A stretch of DNA of 64,000 bases from Gossypium raimondii (taxonomy: Eukaryota; Streptophyta; Magnoliopsida; Malvales; Malvaceae): NCBI RefSeq assembly GCF_025698545.1, contig NC_068566.1, positions 46,045,192-46,109,191 on the forward strand, written 5' to 3'. The first letter of the stretch is position 1; each line of letters begins with the position of its first letter. Under the pieces are notes generated by a model that saw only the letters and a list, made by a program, of their open reading frames with translations, was not told where the DNA came from and ran no database searches. This document shows positions 23,253 to 35,054 of this stretch, piece after piece. The translations under genes and the position numbers were made by a program.

Positions 23253-25035
23253 TCATTCATTTGAGACTACTGATACCAAAGGTTTATTGGAAAAGAAGGC
23301 TTTTAAGTTGACAACAATCAGCTGGTCCAAAGCTTCAAAGGATTCTGGAGTCATGACAGCGCAGTGTGGAGACAACACGACATTATCAAGTCCAAATAGC
23401 TCCCTTGGGACATTAGGCTCATTTTCATACACATCAAGACCAGCACCACCCATTTCTCCCCACACCAAACACTGCACTAATTCCTTCTCGTTGATCAACG
23501 AGCCACGCCCGACGTTGATTATCACTCCATCCTTCCCTAATGCTACCATGACATCCTTATTGATCATGTGGTAAGTTTCCTTTGTCAGTGCACAGCAAAG
23601 AACGAGAACATCACTATTTGCAGCAAGGTCCCGGACATTAGCATAGAATGGAAATGAAACAGATTGCTTCTTGTTTCTTGAGGTGTAGGCAATGGTGCAG
23701 CCAAAGGCTAAGAGCCTCTTTGCAACTTCAGAACCAATGCTTCCCAAGCCCACAATCCCTACTCGCTTATCACCTAGCTGCAATTCCAAGTTTAGAACAG
23801 TGTTTTCGTAAGGACCAAACGGGATGATCTAGTGCCTTGTAAAAGCAAAACGATGACATATTTTGATGTTTAATGCACTCTGCCATTGTTAGGCCAAGCC
23901 AACAGCTGTTTTGGAATGGTATGCAATATTTATGGTAAATTTACACTTTGACCCCTAAAATTGATAAAATTTTAATTTAATCTTTTAAAAATTATAAATA
24001 TATAAACTATTAAAACAATAAAATTATTTTTTTTACTATCATAAAAATATACAATTTAATTCCGGTCAAAAAAAATTCCAAACCTCAGCCACAGACACTA
24101 TTTTCCCCAAAAGTTCATTGCCAGAAAGAATGGAAAAAGAAAATTGCCCATTTAAGATCAAGAAACAACTTGGTGTTATTTAGATTTGATAAATCCAATT
24201 ATGTTGTCTATGCAAATATTGTTGAATATCTGAAGTCAATCAACAACATCAAAATTTCATCAACTGGATTCCTTCACTTATATGTTAAATTCTGCTACTC
24301 AAGGAATCAACAACCAGATAAAAAAGAAGTAAGTGGAGTAGCCGCAACTAAAATGGTAAATTTTTAATTTAGATCTATTATAATTTATAAAATTTTAAAT
24401 TAATAATGATAAAATTTTATTTTTGTTTTTTAGAATAATAAAAATTTAATTTAACCCTTTAAAAATATTAAGATATATATTATTAAAATAATAAAATTTG
24501 ATTCCCGCCTAAAAAAAATATTCAGCCTCAGCCACTGATAATAAAGACAACAAACGTTTACCTTAAAACCAAGAGGGTAGTTTTCTTTAACTGGCCACAG
24601 CCGACCACGAACAAATCTATCAGCAGCAGAGATTCTTCTCAGCACATCGATCAACAACCCAACAGCACAATCCGCTACATCCTCTGCGAAGGCTAAGCTA
24701 ACATTAGTAACAACGATGCCTCGGCTCCAACAAGCAGGGAGGTCTATATGATTAAGGCCAGCACTTGTTGCCACTATCAGCTCCAAAACAGGCAGTCGCT
24801 CGAGAAACTCGGCGGAAATTGGAGAATAGCCGATAGTCATGAGAACTCTTATGAAGGGAGCATGACGGGCAAGAAAGGAGTCATATGGTTCAGGCGATTC
24901 GTGAGGGTCTAGCATATGGAATTGAGAACGTAACTGATCTCTGAAAGAAGGGTCTAAAGGAATTTCGTATGACGGTAGACGATGAACCAGGACTATAGGT
25001 AGCTCTTTAGGTTGTTGTGGTTCTTTGTCCGCCAT
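23253..25035 (-). CDS. HPR3: Glyoxylate/hydroxypyruvate reductase HPR3-like, copy C
   Basis: Two exons, 25035-24562 (MADKEPQQPKEL start) and 23777-23253, give 332 residues with a 784-bp phase-0 intron. The fold is that of a D-2-hydroxyacid dehydrogenase, with GIVGLGSIG near 165-173, Arg249, Glu278 and His296 all present. It is a near-duplicate of copy B; the shared unit runs from about 23094 to 25099 against 14899-17163. One difference lies in a normally glycine-rich turn, where CLVGGEMGG of copy B reads CLVWGEMGG here, which might affect folding. The intron keeps the empty site for the solo LTR found in copy B. The predicted role is cytosolic or plastidic reduction of hydroxypyruvate and glyoxylate. 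Confidence 0.9.
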
Positions 25036-26216
25036 CGTTGGGGTAGGAGAGGATTCAGTGTTATCTCCAAATAATAATAAAAACAGCTTAGTTTTGTCAT
25101 TAAATCATGGCTTATATTTTTGTCGGCTCATGAAAAGCATATATAAAAGATGAGCTTCTTTTTTTTTTATGTAAAAGTGTTTTTTCCTGGAAAATAATAA
25201 ACAACTGATATTATTTTAGAAAAATTTACTACTTAAAAAAAAATACTTTTTGGTTTTAACTTCTCCATCTGCCAAAAGTGCTTTTGGATTCTATTTATAT
25301 TTTTAACCTTTGTTTTCTACCAAAATTTTAATATTTATATTTAGTATATAAATATTATCCCTTTTAAAACTTTAATTTAAATATATGTAATATTTTAATT
25401 TGTTAGGTTTATATTTTCTATGTTATGTTAATATCTAATATGAGTTATATATTCAAATACATTTTAAAATAAAATAATACAAATATGTTAAAAGCATTAA
25501 TTAAAAATAAAAATAATTTTAAAATAATACAATTGTGTCAATATCTAATTAGAAATATTTAATTATTATATTTAAATATTTAAATATAGTTTATATATTC
25601 TAATTAAATTTAATAAATAATTAATATTAATTACTTAGAAATATTTAAAATTAACAATATATATTAAAATATTAACAATAAGTTATGATAAATTATTTTT
25701 TATAATTTTGCTAAAATATCATAATATTAACTAATTTGAACATTATTTAAATACATATTTGTTACTTTATAATATCATATCTAAAATGAACATTTTATTT
25801 CTCAAAAGCATCTTTTGACAGCAATACCAAACACTCAAATTTTTCAAAAGTACTTCTCAAAAGCACTTCTCAAAAGTACTTTTCCACAGCACTTTTCAAA
25901 AATACTTTTCAAAAGCAATGAAGAACTGGCCCTTAATATTATTGAACACTAATGAAGTTAACAATTGAGTTTGAAATTTTAAATATGAAAATTGAGGATG
26001 AAATTCTTAAAAATAGAAATAGGAAGACTGAATTTTAAATATAGAAAAAGTAAAACTACTTAAAACATATTTTAGCCTTTTTAATTTACCTCCATCACAC
26101 TTATATGTAACCATCCACAGAAGAAAAAAGAACACTTTTTCTTTCCCTCTAAAACAAAAGAGAAAATTTTAGTCTTTGAGCTTAAAGCTATCTTTATCGC
26201 AATCCCAAAACACCCA
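25036..26216. other. Intergenic sequence upstream of the translocator gene
   Basis: No gene is seen. The segment 25847-25925 repeats units like TCAAAAGCACTT and TCAAAAGTACTT. Related inverted phrases (AAAGTGCTTTTGG) lie near 25275, so 25130-25930 may be an old TIR element. The rest is AT-rich and includes the divergent promoter region between HPR3-like copy C (-) and the translocator (+). Confidence 0.45.
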
Positions 26217-27284
26217 ATGGTGGAAGCTCAAAAATGGACAAGGAGGATGAGCAACCCAAGGTTGGACACAGCGGCCACCGCAGACGATCATGTTCTGGAT
26301 ATTCCGACAATCCCAACTGCTGAGGTTAGAAACGGCATCTACACCTTTGGATCCCATCCCACTCCCAATCTTTTAACAGCACTCATCATCGCCTCATGGT
26401 TCATGTCCAACACTGGTGTCCTTTTGCTCAACAAGTACCTCCTCAGCTTTTATGGTTACCGTTACCCAATCTTCCTCACCATGCTTCACATGCTCTCATG
26501 TGCTTCATACAGTTACATGGCCATAAACTTCCTTGAAATAGTCCCAAAGCAACACATTTTATCAAAGAAACAGTTCTTCAAGATCTTTGCATTATGTGCC
26601 ATCTTTTGTTTCTCTGTTGTCTGTGGGAATACTTCTTTAAGGTATATTCCTGTCTCGTTTAACCAAGCTATTGGTGCAACCACCCCTTTATTCACCGCCA
26701 TATTTGCTTTCATAATCACTTGCAAGAAGGAATCAGTTAAGGTTTACTTTGCACTTTTGCCTGTGGTTTTTGGGATTGTTTTAGCCACAAACAGTGAGCC
26801 TTTGTTTAACCTGTTTGGGTTCTTGGTTTGCATTGGTTCAACTGCTGGTCGTGCTTTGAAATCTGTGGTTCAAGGTATATTATTAACCAATGAAGCTGAG
26901 AAGCTACATTCCATGAACTTGTTGTTGTATATAGCACCTATGGCAGCATTGATTTTGTTACCATTTAGTCTTTATAACGAAGGGAATGTTGCAAGGATCA
27001 CACTTGAGAAAGCTAGGACTGATTCATTCATCATTTTGTTGTTGATTGGGAATGCCACGGTAGCCTATTTGGTGAATTTGACCAATTTTTTAGTTACCAA
27101 GCATACAAGTGCCCTTACTTTGCAGGTTTTAGGCAATGCCAAAGCTGCATTAGCAGCTTTTGTGTCGGTCATGGTGTTTAGGAACCCGGTGACTATGACG
27201 GGGGTAACTGGATTTGCTGTTACAATTATGGGAATTGTGCTTTACAGTGAGGCAAAGAAGAGATCTACGATCACAACATATTGA
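26217..27284 (+). CDS. Nucleotide-sugar/triose-phosphate translocator family protein
   Basis: An intronless gene for a 355-residue multi-pass membrane protein. It begins [15 protein letters not shown] and has a hydrophilic N-terminus of about 50 residues followed by some ten hydrophobic segments. The TPT/EamA family pattern is clear: [46 protein letters not shown], and the C-terminal [16 protein letters not shown]. Such proteins exchange nucleotide sugars or phosphorylated sugars across Golgi or plastid membranes. From memory the closest Arabidopsis relative is At1g12500, in the group that includes the UDP-uronic-acid transporters, and the absence of a plastid transit-like extension favours the Golgi. 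Length and lack of introns agree with that relative. An AATAAA at 27411-27416 is a reasonable polyadenylation signal. The substrate cannot be told from sequence. Confidence 0.93.
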   Translation: MVEAQKWTRRMSNPRLDTAATADDHVLDIPTIPTAEVRNGIYTFGSHPTPNLLTALIIASWFMSNTGVLLLNKYLLSFYGYRYPIFLTMLHMLSCASYSYMAINFLEIVPKQHILSKKQFFKIFALCAIFCFSVVCGNTSLRYIPVSFNQAIGATTPLFTAIFAFIITCKKESVKVYFALLPVVFGIVLATNSEPLFNLFGFLVCIGSTAGRALKSVVQGILLTNEAEKLHSMNLLLYIAPMAALILLPFSLYNEGNVARITLEKARTDSFIILLLIGNATVAYLVNLTNFLVTKHTSALTLQVLGNAKAALAAFVSVMVFRNPVTMTGVTGFAVTIMGIVLYSEAKKRSTITTY

Positions 27285-28269
27285 CCAATATGGTAAAGAA
27301 ACAAAGGATGGGGATTCATTTTGGTTGCCACAAACACTGGTGCAACCCTCTTTTCTTCTTTTTAATCATTTACCATATATTTCTTGTTCTTTTATGATCA
27401 TTCTTAAGAGAATAAAAAACAACATGCTTTTGCATGATGGAACAACTTGAGAATGAAATTCATGGTGCCATTTTCAGGTGTTTAAGCAAAGGATCTTGAT
27501 AGAAATTTCTTCTTTTATATAATACCATTTCAAGGTTCATCTTTATGATCTATAATGTGTTCTTTTTCCCTTTCCAATCATAAATGCTCAATTTGTTCAC
27601 ATGTGTTTCTCATCATGGAATGTCATTTTATGTATTAAATATGATGTTGAAAACAAAATGGGATAACTTACAATTCAAGTTGATGGACAATGAAACAACC
27701 TTAGGGCATGTTTCTTATGTTATTATTATATGGTGAAAGTATGTGTCAAGCCCTCTATTATAGGATTGAACTAAAATTAACCCGTTATCAATTTAATCTT
27801 TATATTTTAAAAAAGTTAAATCGTAAAACATTTAAGATTATTTTCAATTCAATTCTAAATAAAAATTTCATATTTCAAAATATTAACTTTGTTAATCGAA
27901 AATGATATTTTTAGACAATGAGGTTAACGCTATTGAAATTTGGTCCCATAGAATTTTTTTAATAATATACGGATTTAATAATAGAAATATCAATAAATAC
28001 AACTTTTTGGTGGCGTATGATGTTGAAATACTGTACTATGAATTATTATTCTATGATATCAATTTTGTTTGTTGTAATGAAGTAATGAAAATGGAATCAA
28101 ATTTTGGAAGTTGAAATAGATGCCTGTTTATAGTTTCTGCTTGAAAACGACACATTGCTCCAAAAGGCTTTGGTGTTGGCAATTCAAACAAACAAGGCCT
28201 GCCTTCTAAGTCATATAAAAGTTCAATAATTCAAATCAGTCCATGACATCTTGCTATCAAAATTTTTAA
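27285..28269. other. 3' flank of the translocator gene
   Basis: The 3' UTR extends past a likely AATAAA at 27411. Beyond it the DNA is AT-rich. The small frames at 27708-27905 and 27902-28114 overlap end to start but show no known protein pattern or coding bias, and I do not call them genes. Confidence 0.5.
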
Positions 28270-28356
28270 GGTAACTACACTCAAAGGTCACTAAATTATT
28301 AGTACTTTTATGTTTTGGTCATTTAACTTCAAAAAGTTACAAAATTATTAAACTAT

Positions 28357-29873
28357 TGATTAAATGCTAAAATTACATATTTTATGTAATTAAATTGGTT
28401 AATTTATGAGAATGCACCACTAACTTTGCCATATTTATTGAATTTTGTGCAGGAATGCAATTTGGGGGCTAAATAGAAGAAAAAGAGAACAATTGGGCCA
28501 AATTAAAGAAAGAAGCAAAGAAGGAGGGCCAAAGTAGAATTTTTCCTATTTTAATTAGCTGAAAATTTTGTTGATTTAGTGGGGGAGATTATTTTGGGAT
28601 ATTTTTGGTCATGGAATATTTTATTTTTCCTTGATTTTCTAGACTAGTTGGCTCCAAAATTAGTAAATCCTCTAGTATAAATAGAGCATGTATTGTTCAT
28701 CATTTCATCAATCAAAAAATATTTTAGCTTTTGTCTTTTAATTCTCTCCTTTCTCACGTGGCTTTGTTATTTCTTAGCTTGCTTTCCTTCAATTTTCATT
28801 AGTTCCAGTAGCCTACCATCCATTTCACCTTTATTTTCAACTTTTCACAAATTTATTTATTGTCTTTAGTTTCTTTAACTTTTAATTCCTAAAAACTTCC
28901 AGCTTTTACTACTTTCCATTTACAACACCTTTTTCAAATTCTTTTTTTTCAACCACCCCCATACTCAATCACATTACCCACCTTTTCACCCATCTACCTT
29001 AATTAATTTTTCAAATACCAACATGTCCCAAACCTTAGCCAACTAAACCCATTTTCAGCTTTAGGCCGAAATTAACCTCGTCAAAACCCGTGAGTTACGA
29101 ACCCGAGCCATTTAACTCCTAAAATTCCAGTACTTATTACTTCTCCGGATTAAGAGTATGATTTTGTCAGCTCATAAAGTCAGATCAACACTAAGTCAAA
29201 AAAACGTCGTTTGATTTGGTGTGATTAGACATATAGTTGGAATTCTGAATAGAACGTTTCTAATCAATTTTCTGTGAACACATTGGCGTGCCAAGTGGAG
29301 GCTGCTGTTTGGTTCCGTCAAGGGAAGTAGTAACTGGATTTAAATGTCCCACGCGGTTGAGGGCATTGGTTCGAGCTAGGCTCTTCTAGAACGCAAAGCT
29401 GCCGGAGTTTTAAATCACGAACGTTTCGTGGTTGTTCGATCGGTAAGAGTTAGTTATTGGACGTTCCATAACTAATTTACACAAGGAAGAGTTGGTGTCT
29501 GAGGCGTCCTTGGTAGCTATAACTAGCTTATTGGAAAAGAAGAGTTCATCCAATTTCGAGGATCGGTTCAAAGACGAGGAAAATTCGTGCCTAAAGCTGA
29601 GCTCATTCTAATTAATTTTTCTTAATATTTATTTCATAGTTTTTATTATTCTGTTTTCAACTTTTACTTTTTACGTTATTTTTCTGTTTATTTCAGGTTT
29701 TCAAATTTTTATCCCCCCGAACGTCTTGGGCACGACAGCTGCCCCGACATTAATCTGGTCAAGCAAGTGACAATTTACAGTAAACCAGTCTCTGAGGGAT
29801 CGACCCTACTCCCTATACTGCATAATTTGCAAACTAAGGCGTAGGTTTATATTGGTGGATTCGACTCCCATCA
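28357..29873 (+). repeat. 5' LTR
   Basis: 1517 bp, TG...CA bounded, paired with 33099-34608. A promoter-like TATAAATAGAG occurs near 28676-28686, just upstream of a transcript-start-like CATCATTTCATC. The end is followed by four bases and then the primer-binding site. Confidence 0.92.
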
Positions 29874-29877
29874 GTTT

Positions 29878-29895
29878 TGGCGCCGTTGCCGGGGA
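29878..29895 (+). other. Primer-binding site (tRNA-Asp type)
   Basis: TGGCGCCGTTGCCGGGGA lies four bases after the 5' LTR. This sequence is complementary to the 3' end of plant tRNA-Asp and is the usual primer site of Athila/Tat-type Ty3-gypsy elements. Confidence 0.88.
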
Positions 29896-29928
29896 CTGGC
29901 AACACTTATAATTGTTTAAATCATCTTC

Positions 29929-31773
29929 ATGACCAGATCTTTATCCGGAGATCTCGAATACGACCCAGAGATCGAAAAATCAGCACGAGCACGACGTAAA
30001 GAGACGGAAGTTCTTAAACGTGTAGCAGCAATTGAACGTGGAAAACAAGTCGAAGTGGTTGAACCAGAGACTAAACCTCTTCCTGAAACAAAAGGAGTAG
30101 AAGACAACCTCGGTGAACCAGAAAGGATGGCGAACCGAACCATTCGACAGCTAGCCGCTGCTCCCAACGAGCAAACACTGTTATGCATCAACTATCCAAC
30201 CGGAGAAACCCCATTCAAGTTGAAGTCAGGCCTGATCCATCTTTTGCCCACTTTTCGAGGCTTGAAGAATGAGAATCCACATACCCACTTGAGAGAATTC
30301 CACATGGTCTGTTCAAGCATGAAACCACAGGGAGTAACCGAAGATGAAATTAAACTTCGGGCCTTTCCTTTTTCTTTAGTTGATACAGCAAAAGAATGGT
30401 TATTTTACTTACCCTCTGGTTCTATTACAACGTGGGATGACTTATCTCGTGTTTTTCTTGACAGATTTTTCCCAGCATCGCGAGTAGCTGAACTTAGGAG
30501 AGACATAGTGGGAATTCGACAAATGGTGAGTGAATCTCTCTACGACTATTGGGAGCGATACAAAAAACTGTGTGCAAGTTGTCCTCAACACGGTTTGACC
30601 GAACAATCAATTCTTCAGTATTTCTACGAGGGTTTGCTCCCTATGGAGATGAAAATGATTGACGCAGCTAGTGGAGGGGCGCTTGTCAATATGACTCCTC
30701 AAAGGGCAAGAGAACTGATATCCACTATGGCAGCAAATTCTCAACAGTATCGGCCAAATACAGAACCCACAAGACGGGTTAATGGGGTAAACGTTTCATC
30801 ATTAGAAGAAAAATTGGATAAGCTCACTAATGTTGTTCAATCTATGCTTACAGAAAAGAAGAATCGGACCCAACTGTGTGGGATATGTACTACGTCTGAA
30901 CATCCGACAGATTTGTGCCCAATCCTTAACGAAAATTCAACGGCACATGTTGACGATGTCGGAGGTTTTCCAGGACCTCCACAAAGACGTTATGATCCTT
31001 TCTCTAACAGTTACAATTCCGGGTGGAAGGATTATCCCAACTTGAATTACGGAGCTAACACCCGATATAATCTATCATACCAACCAAGACCTCCGCAACC
31101 GCCACCCAAGCCGAGCACATCTCTAGAAGCTGTTGTGGAAAGACTTGCCGTCGATGTTGCGAAGTACCAACAGAGGACAGACGCATCAATTCAGGAGTTA
31201 ACTAATCAAGTTAGTAAACTCTCGATGGCGGTTAATCGTTTGGAATCTCAAGGTAAATTACCTTCCCAGACAGAGCCGAATCCTAGGCAGAATGTAAGTG
31301 CAATAACTCTTTGTAGCGCAAAGATTCTGGAAACAGTTCCAGACAAAAGTCATGGGCAAGACAAGGAACGGGAAAAGCAGATCGCTGATCCAAAAGTCAG
31401 ACCGGAATTAGAAATTCAAAAACCATTCGTGATGCCACCCCCTTTTCCAGAGAGGCTCGCAAATGATAAGAAAGCGAAGGAGGAAAAAGAAATCCTCGAA
31501 ACATTGAGGGAGGCAGAGGATCAAGACAAAACAACTTTCACGTGCCCTTCCGGAATGTTTGCATATAGACGAATGCCATTTGGACTCTGTAATGCTCCAG
31601 CCACTTTCCAGAGATGCATGGTGTGCATATTCTCCGATTATGGTGAGGAAATGATTAAAGTCTTCATGAATGATTTCACGGTGTACGGATTTTACAGACG
31701 ATTCATAAAAGACTTCTCAAAGATCATGCAACCGCCTTGCAGTCTATTACAAACGGATAAAGAATTTGAATAA
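29929..31773 (+). CDS. Retrotransposon gag polyprotein fused to a reverse-transcriptase remnant
   Basis: An uninterrupted 614-codon frame. Residues about 115-260 form the Ty3-gypsy gag domain (AKEWLFYLPSGSITTWDDL, then FLDRFFPASR). A CCHC knuckle (CGIC-x4-H-x4-C) lies near 316-329, with Pro-rich and coiled-coil-prone linkers around it (about 385-450). From about residue 534 the frame joins a reverse-transcriptase fragment (YRRMPFGLCNAPATFQR). The catalytic Tyr-x-Asp-Asp box reads FMND, and directly after it the sequence jumps to GFYRRFIKDFSK, showing a second deletion. Protease and most of RT, RNase H and integrase are gone, yet the frame stays open. The product could still form particles but cannot copy RNA. 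This is a TR-GAG-like, non-autonomous arrangement. Confidence 0.9.
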   Translation: MTRSLSGDLEYDPEIEKSARARRKETEVLKRVAAIERGKQVEVVEPETKPLPETKGVEDNLGEPERMANRTIRQLAAAPNEQTLLCINYPTGETPFKLKSGLIHLLPTFRGLKNENPHTHLREFHMVCSSMKPQGVTEDEIKLRAFPFSLVDTAKEWLFYLPSGSITTWDDLSRVFLDRFFPASRVAELRRDIVGIRQMVSESLYDYWERYKKLCASCPQHGLTEQSILQYFYEGLLPMEMKMIDAASGGALVNMTPQRARELISTMAANSQQYRPNTEPTRRVNGVNVSSLEEKLDKLTNVVQSMLTEKKNRTQLCGICTTSEHPTDLCPILNENSTAHVDDVGGFPGPPQRRYDPFSNSYNSGWKDYPNLNYGANTRYNLSYQPRPPQPPPKPSTSLEAVVERLAVDVAKYQQRTDASIQELTNQVSKLSMAVNRLESQGKLPSQTEPNPRQNVSAITLCSAKILETVPDKSHGQDKEREKQIADPKVRPELEIQKPFVMPPPFPERLANDKKAKEEKEILETLREAEDQDKTTFTCPSGMFAYRRMPFGLCNAPATFQRCMVCIFSDYGEEMIKVFMNDFTVYGFYRRFIKDFSKIMQPPCSLLQTDKEFE

Positions 31774-33098
31774 CACAGGTCGTCGAGCTAAACAACGTTA
31801 AACAAAGCGCTGTTGGGAGGCAACCCAAATTTTCTTTTCCTTTATGCAAATAAAATTTTTGGTAAAATGGAAAATGAAAATGCATGTCAAGGATTAGTTC
31901 TGTCTAAGGAAAGACTTGGTACTTAAGTATGTCCATTGTGACTCACCTCTCTTTCCTGGGAACTTACTTGGTGCATTTATCACGACTGTTTTACCAAATC
32001 TCATAATACTGTTTTTTAATAATTTATTTCTCGAGTTTATAGCTTAGCTAATAAATTTGAAAAAAAAATTAATTTTCCTATTATTATTATTTATTTTTAC
32101 TATTTTATTTTATTTTCATTTTTATTTTTGCAGGAAAACATTCCAAGACAAAATTAAATTCCACATGTCAACCCACAAATTCCTTTTTATTTCAGTTAAG
32201 GCCCACTCTACCTACGAGACCAACCTCCACGGCATTGAAATACATGGGGAGTTTTTTTTTTCTCTCTTTCTCCTACTTATTATCTTTACTTTTATTCTTT
32301 AAATTACATTGGGACAATGTAAAATAAGTGGGGGGGAGGGAAACCTAAATTGGTTCTAATTTGCTTATCTGTCATCGCTATTTTTGCATGTTTTTAGTAA
32401 AAGGTAAATTTTTCTTTTAATTGGGATGGTACACTTATGGTTTGACCGATTTAGCTATTTAATTCTTTACACATGAAACTCTTCAATAACCTAGACTTAG
32501 TGGGTAAGAAATTTTTGGAAATTATGAGTTTTCTTGATTGCCTACCTTTTATCATATGTTTTTATTTTAGCTTTCAAAAAAAAAGAGAGAGAAAAAAGAA
32601 TAATACTCCTCTGATACGAATGTTAAGAGTGAACAATTGGGGTTGTGCATCGGGCTGAGTAACCGGAACGTGGTGCTTGGGTTGTCATCACATCTCGCGT
32701 AAAAAGGTTCGTGTGGCTACCCAATTTCTTTGCACTCACTCCGCTAACAAGTTATTATGAGTAGGGCGAAATAACCCGCTTAGAGACGTCCGAATTGAGT
32801 AACCGGAACATGGTGCTTGGGTTGTCATCATGTCTCGCGTCAAAAAATTCGATAATGTCCTAAGTACAAAAATAAATAAATAAAATAATAAAATGAAAGG
32901 TAAGTCTATCAAGCTCTCATAAATTCTGAAATATATTTACTTACTTCTTAGGCTAGGTTATTTGAGTTGTTAATATGCTAGGATTGAATTGTTGAATTGT
33001 GCAAACCATGAGTATCAAGTCCTATTTTGAAAAAAAATTTTCTTTTACAGATACATACAAAATGCTCGAGGACTAGCATAAGCTAAGTAGGGGGGATT
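31774..33098 (+). other. Non-coding 3' internal region of the LTR element
   Basis: No gene is seen. A direct repeat of about 50 bp (from 32657 and from 32797, both with GAGTAACCGGAAC and TGCTTGGGTTGTCATCA) lies in the middle. A purine-rich tract (AGCTAAGTAGGGGGGATT, 33081-33098) directly precedes the 3' LTR and is the expected polypurine tract. The frames at 32057-32302 and 32473-32658 are not recognisable. Confidence 0.7.
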
Positions 33099-34608
33099 TG
33101 ATTAAATGCTAAAATTACATATTTTATGTAATTAAATTGGTTAATTTATGAGAATGCACCACTAACTTTGCCATATTTATTGAATTTTGTGCAGGAATGC
33201 AATTTGGGGGCTAAATAGAAGAAAAATGGAACAATTGGGCCAAATTAAAGAAAGAAGCAAAGAAGGAGGGCCAAAGTAGAATTTTTCCTATTTTAATTAG
33301 CTGAAAATTTTGTTGATTTAGTGGGGGAGATTATTTTGGGATATTTTTGGTCATGGAATATTTTATTTTTCCTTAATTTTCTAGACTAGTTGGCTCCAAA
33401 ATTAGTAAATCCTCTAGTATAAATAGAGCATGTATTGTTCATCATTTCATCAATCAAAAAATATTTTAGCTTTTGTCTTTTAATTCTCTCCTTTCTCACG
33501 TGGCTTTGTTATTTCTTAGCTTGCTTTCCTTCAATTTTCATTAGTTCCAGTAGCCTACCATCCATTTCACCTTTATTTTCAACTTTTCACAAATTTATTT
33601 ATTGTCTTTAGTTTCTTTAACTTTTAATTCCTAAAAACTTCCAGCTTTTACTACTTTCCATTTACAACACCTTTTTCAAATTCTTTTTTTTCAACCACCC
33701 CCATACTCAATCACATTACCCACCTTTTCACCCATCTACCTTAATTAATTTTTCAAATACCAACATGTCCCAAACCTTAGCCAACTAAACCCATTTTCAG
33801 CTTTAGGCCGAAATTAACCTCGTCAAAACCCGTGAGTTACGAACCCGAGCAATTTAACTCCTAAAATTCCAGTACTTATTACTTCTCCGGATTAAGAGTA
33901 TGATTTTGTCACCATAAAGTCGATCAACACTAAGTCAAAAAACGTCGTTTGATTTGGTGTGATTAGACGATAGTTGGAATTCGAATAGAACGTTTCTAAT
34001 CGGTTTTCAGGAACACATTGGCGTGCCAAGTGGAGGTCTTTGTTTGGTTCCGTCAAGGGAAGTAGTAACCGAATTTAAATGTCCCACGCGGTTGAGGGCA
34101 TTGGTTCGAGCTAGGCTCTTCCAGAACGCAAAGCTGCCGGAGTTCTAAATCACGAACGTTTCGTGGTTGTTCGATCGGTAAGAGTTAGTTATTGGACGTT
34201 CCATAACTAATTTACACAAGGAAGAGTTGGTGTCCGAGGCGTCCTTGGTAGCTATAACTAGCTTATTGGAAAAGAAAAGTTCATCCAATTTCGAGGATCG
34301 GTTCAAAGACGAGGAAAATTCGTGCCTAAAGCTGAGCTCATTCTAATTAATTTTTCTTAATATTTATTTCACAGTTTTTATTATTCTGTTTTCAACTTTT
34401 ACTTTTTACGTTATTTTTCTGTTTATTTTAGGTTTTCAAATTTTTATCTCCCCGAACGTCTTGGGCACGACAGCTGCCCCGACATTAATCTGGTCAAGCA
34501 AGTGACAATTTATAGTAAACCAGTCTCTGAGGGATCGACCCTACTCCCTATACTGCATAATTTGCAAACTAAGGCGTAGGTTTATATTGGTGGATTCGAC
34601 TCCCATCA
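33099..34608 (+). repeat. 3' LTR
   Basis: 1510 bp, matching 28357-29873 with scattered substitutions and small indels concentrated around 33910-34030. It ends ACTCCCATCA and is followed by the duplicated ACTAT. Confidence 0.92.
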
Positions 34609-35054
34609 ACTATTCAAAAGTTTCCATTTTAAGTCACTAGATTATTAAGTTTTCTTTCTTTTTTTTAATGTTTGACTAGTGGCATTCATAGTGACGATTC
34701 GATTATCAGTCTGGTGGATCTATACCTATCAGCGAGTAGAAGAACATACATTAAATCCAAGTTGATCTAACAGTCATTAAAGATTTGGAAAAAAAAATTA
34801 CTTGGATTTTGATTCGCAGATTAATGGTATTAAAATCTGTTTCATGAACAAAAAACTGAACTATAAAAGAGAAAGGGAAGGGGAGCTTTCGATTGATGCA
34901 ACCAATGTGAACAAAAAAGGCCATATAGAAATGATAGTCCGGTGACTTAAATGAAAACTTTCGAATAGTTAAGTGACTATTTTGTAAATTCTCAAAGTTG
35001 AGTAACCAAAATGTAATATTACTAATAATTTAGTGACCTTGAGTGCAGTTTACC

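Larger units (their letters stand above)
28357..34608 (+). mobile_element. Internally deleted Ty3-gypsy LTR retrotransposon (Athila-like)
   Basis: The element is 6252 bp with LTRs of 1517 and 1510 bp, each running from TGATTAAATGC to ACTCCCATCA. It is flanked by a perfect 5-bp duplication ACTAT (28352-28356 and 34609-34613). A primer-binding site for tRNA-Asp and a purine-rich tract before the 3' LTR are in place. The internal region codes only for gag and a scrap of reverse transcriptase. Protease, RNase H and integrase are absent, so it depends on other elements. By rough eye count the LTRs differ at about 2 percent of positions plus a few indels, so the insertion is fairly young. It lies in the left arm of a TIR element. 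Confidence 0.93.
28270..35054. mobile_element. Small TIR element split by an LTR retrotransposon
   Basis: The left end GGTAACTACACTCAAAGG and the right end ...TTGAGTGCAGTTTACC are inverted copies. The left arm continues across the retrotransposon: 28270-28356 joined to 34614-34650 matches the inverse of 34938-35054. Removing the 6252-bp retrotransposon and one 5-bp duplication leaves about 528 bp, without coding capacity. Flanking AT-rich sequence gives no clear target-site duplication. Single arms of the same family occur near 22545. Confidence 0.7.

Noticed and set aside
27708-28114. Two small overlapping plus-strand genes downstream of the translocator
   Set aside because: AT-driven open frames with no known motif, no coding bias and no convincing promoter.
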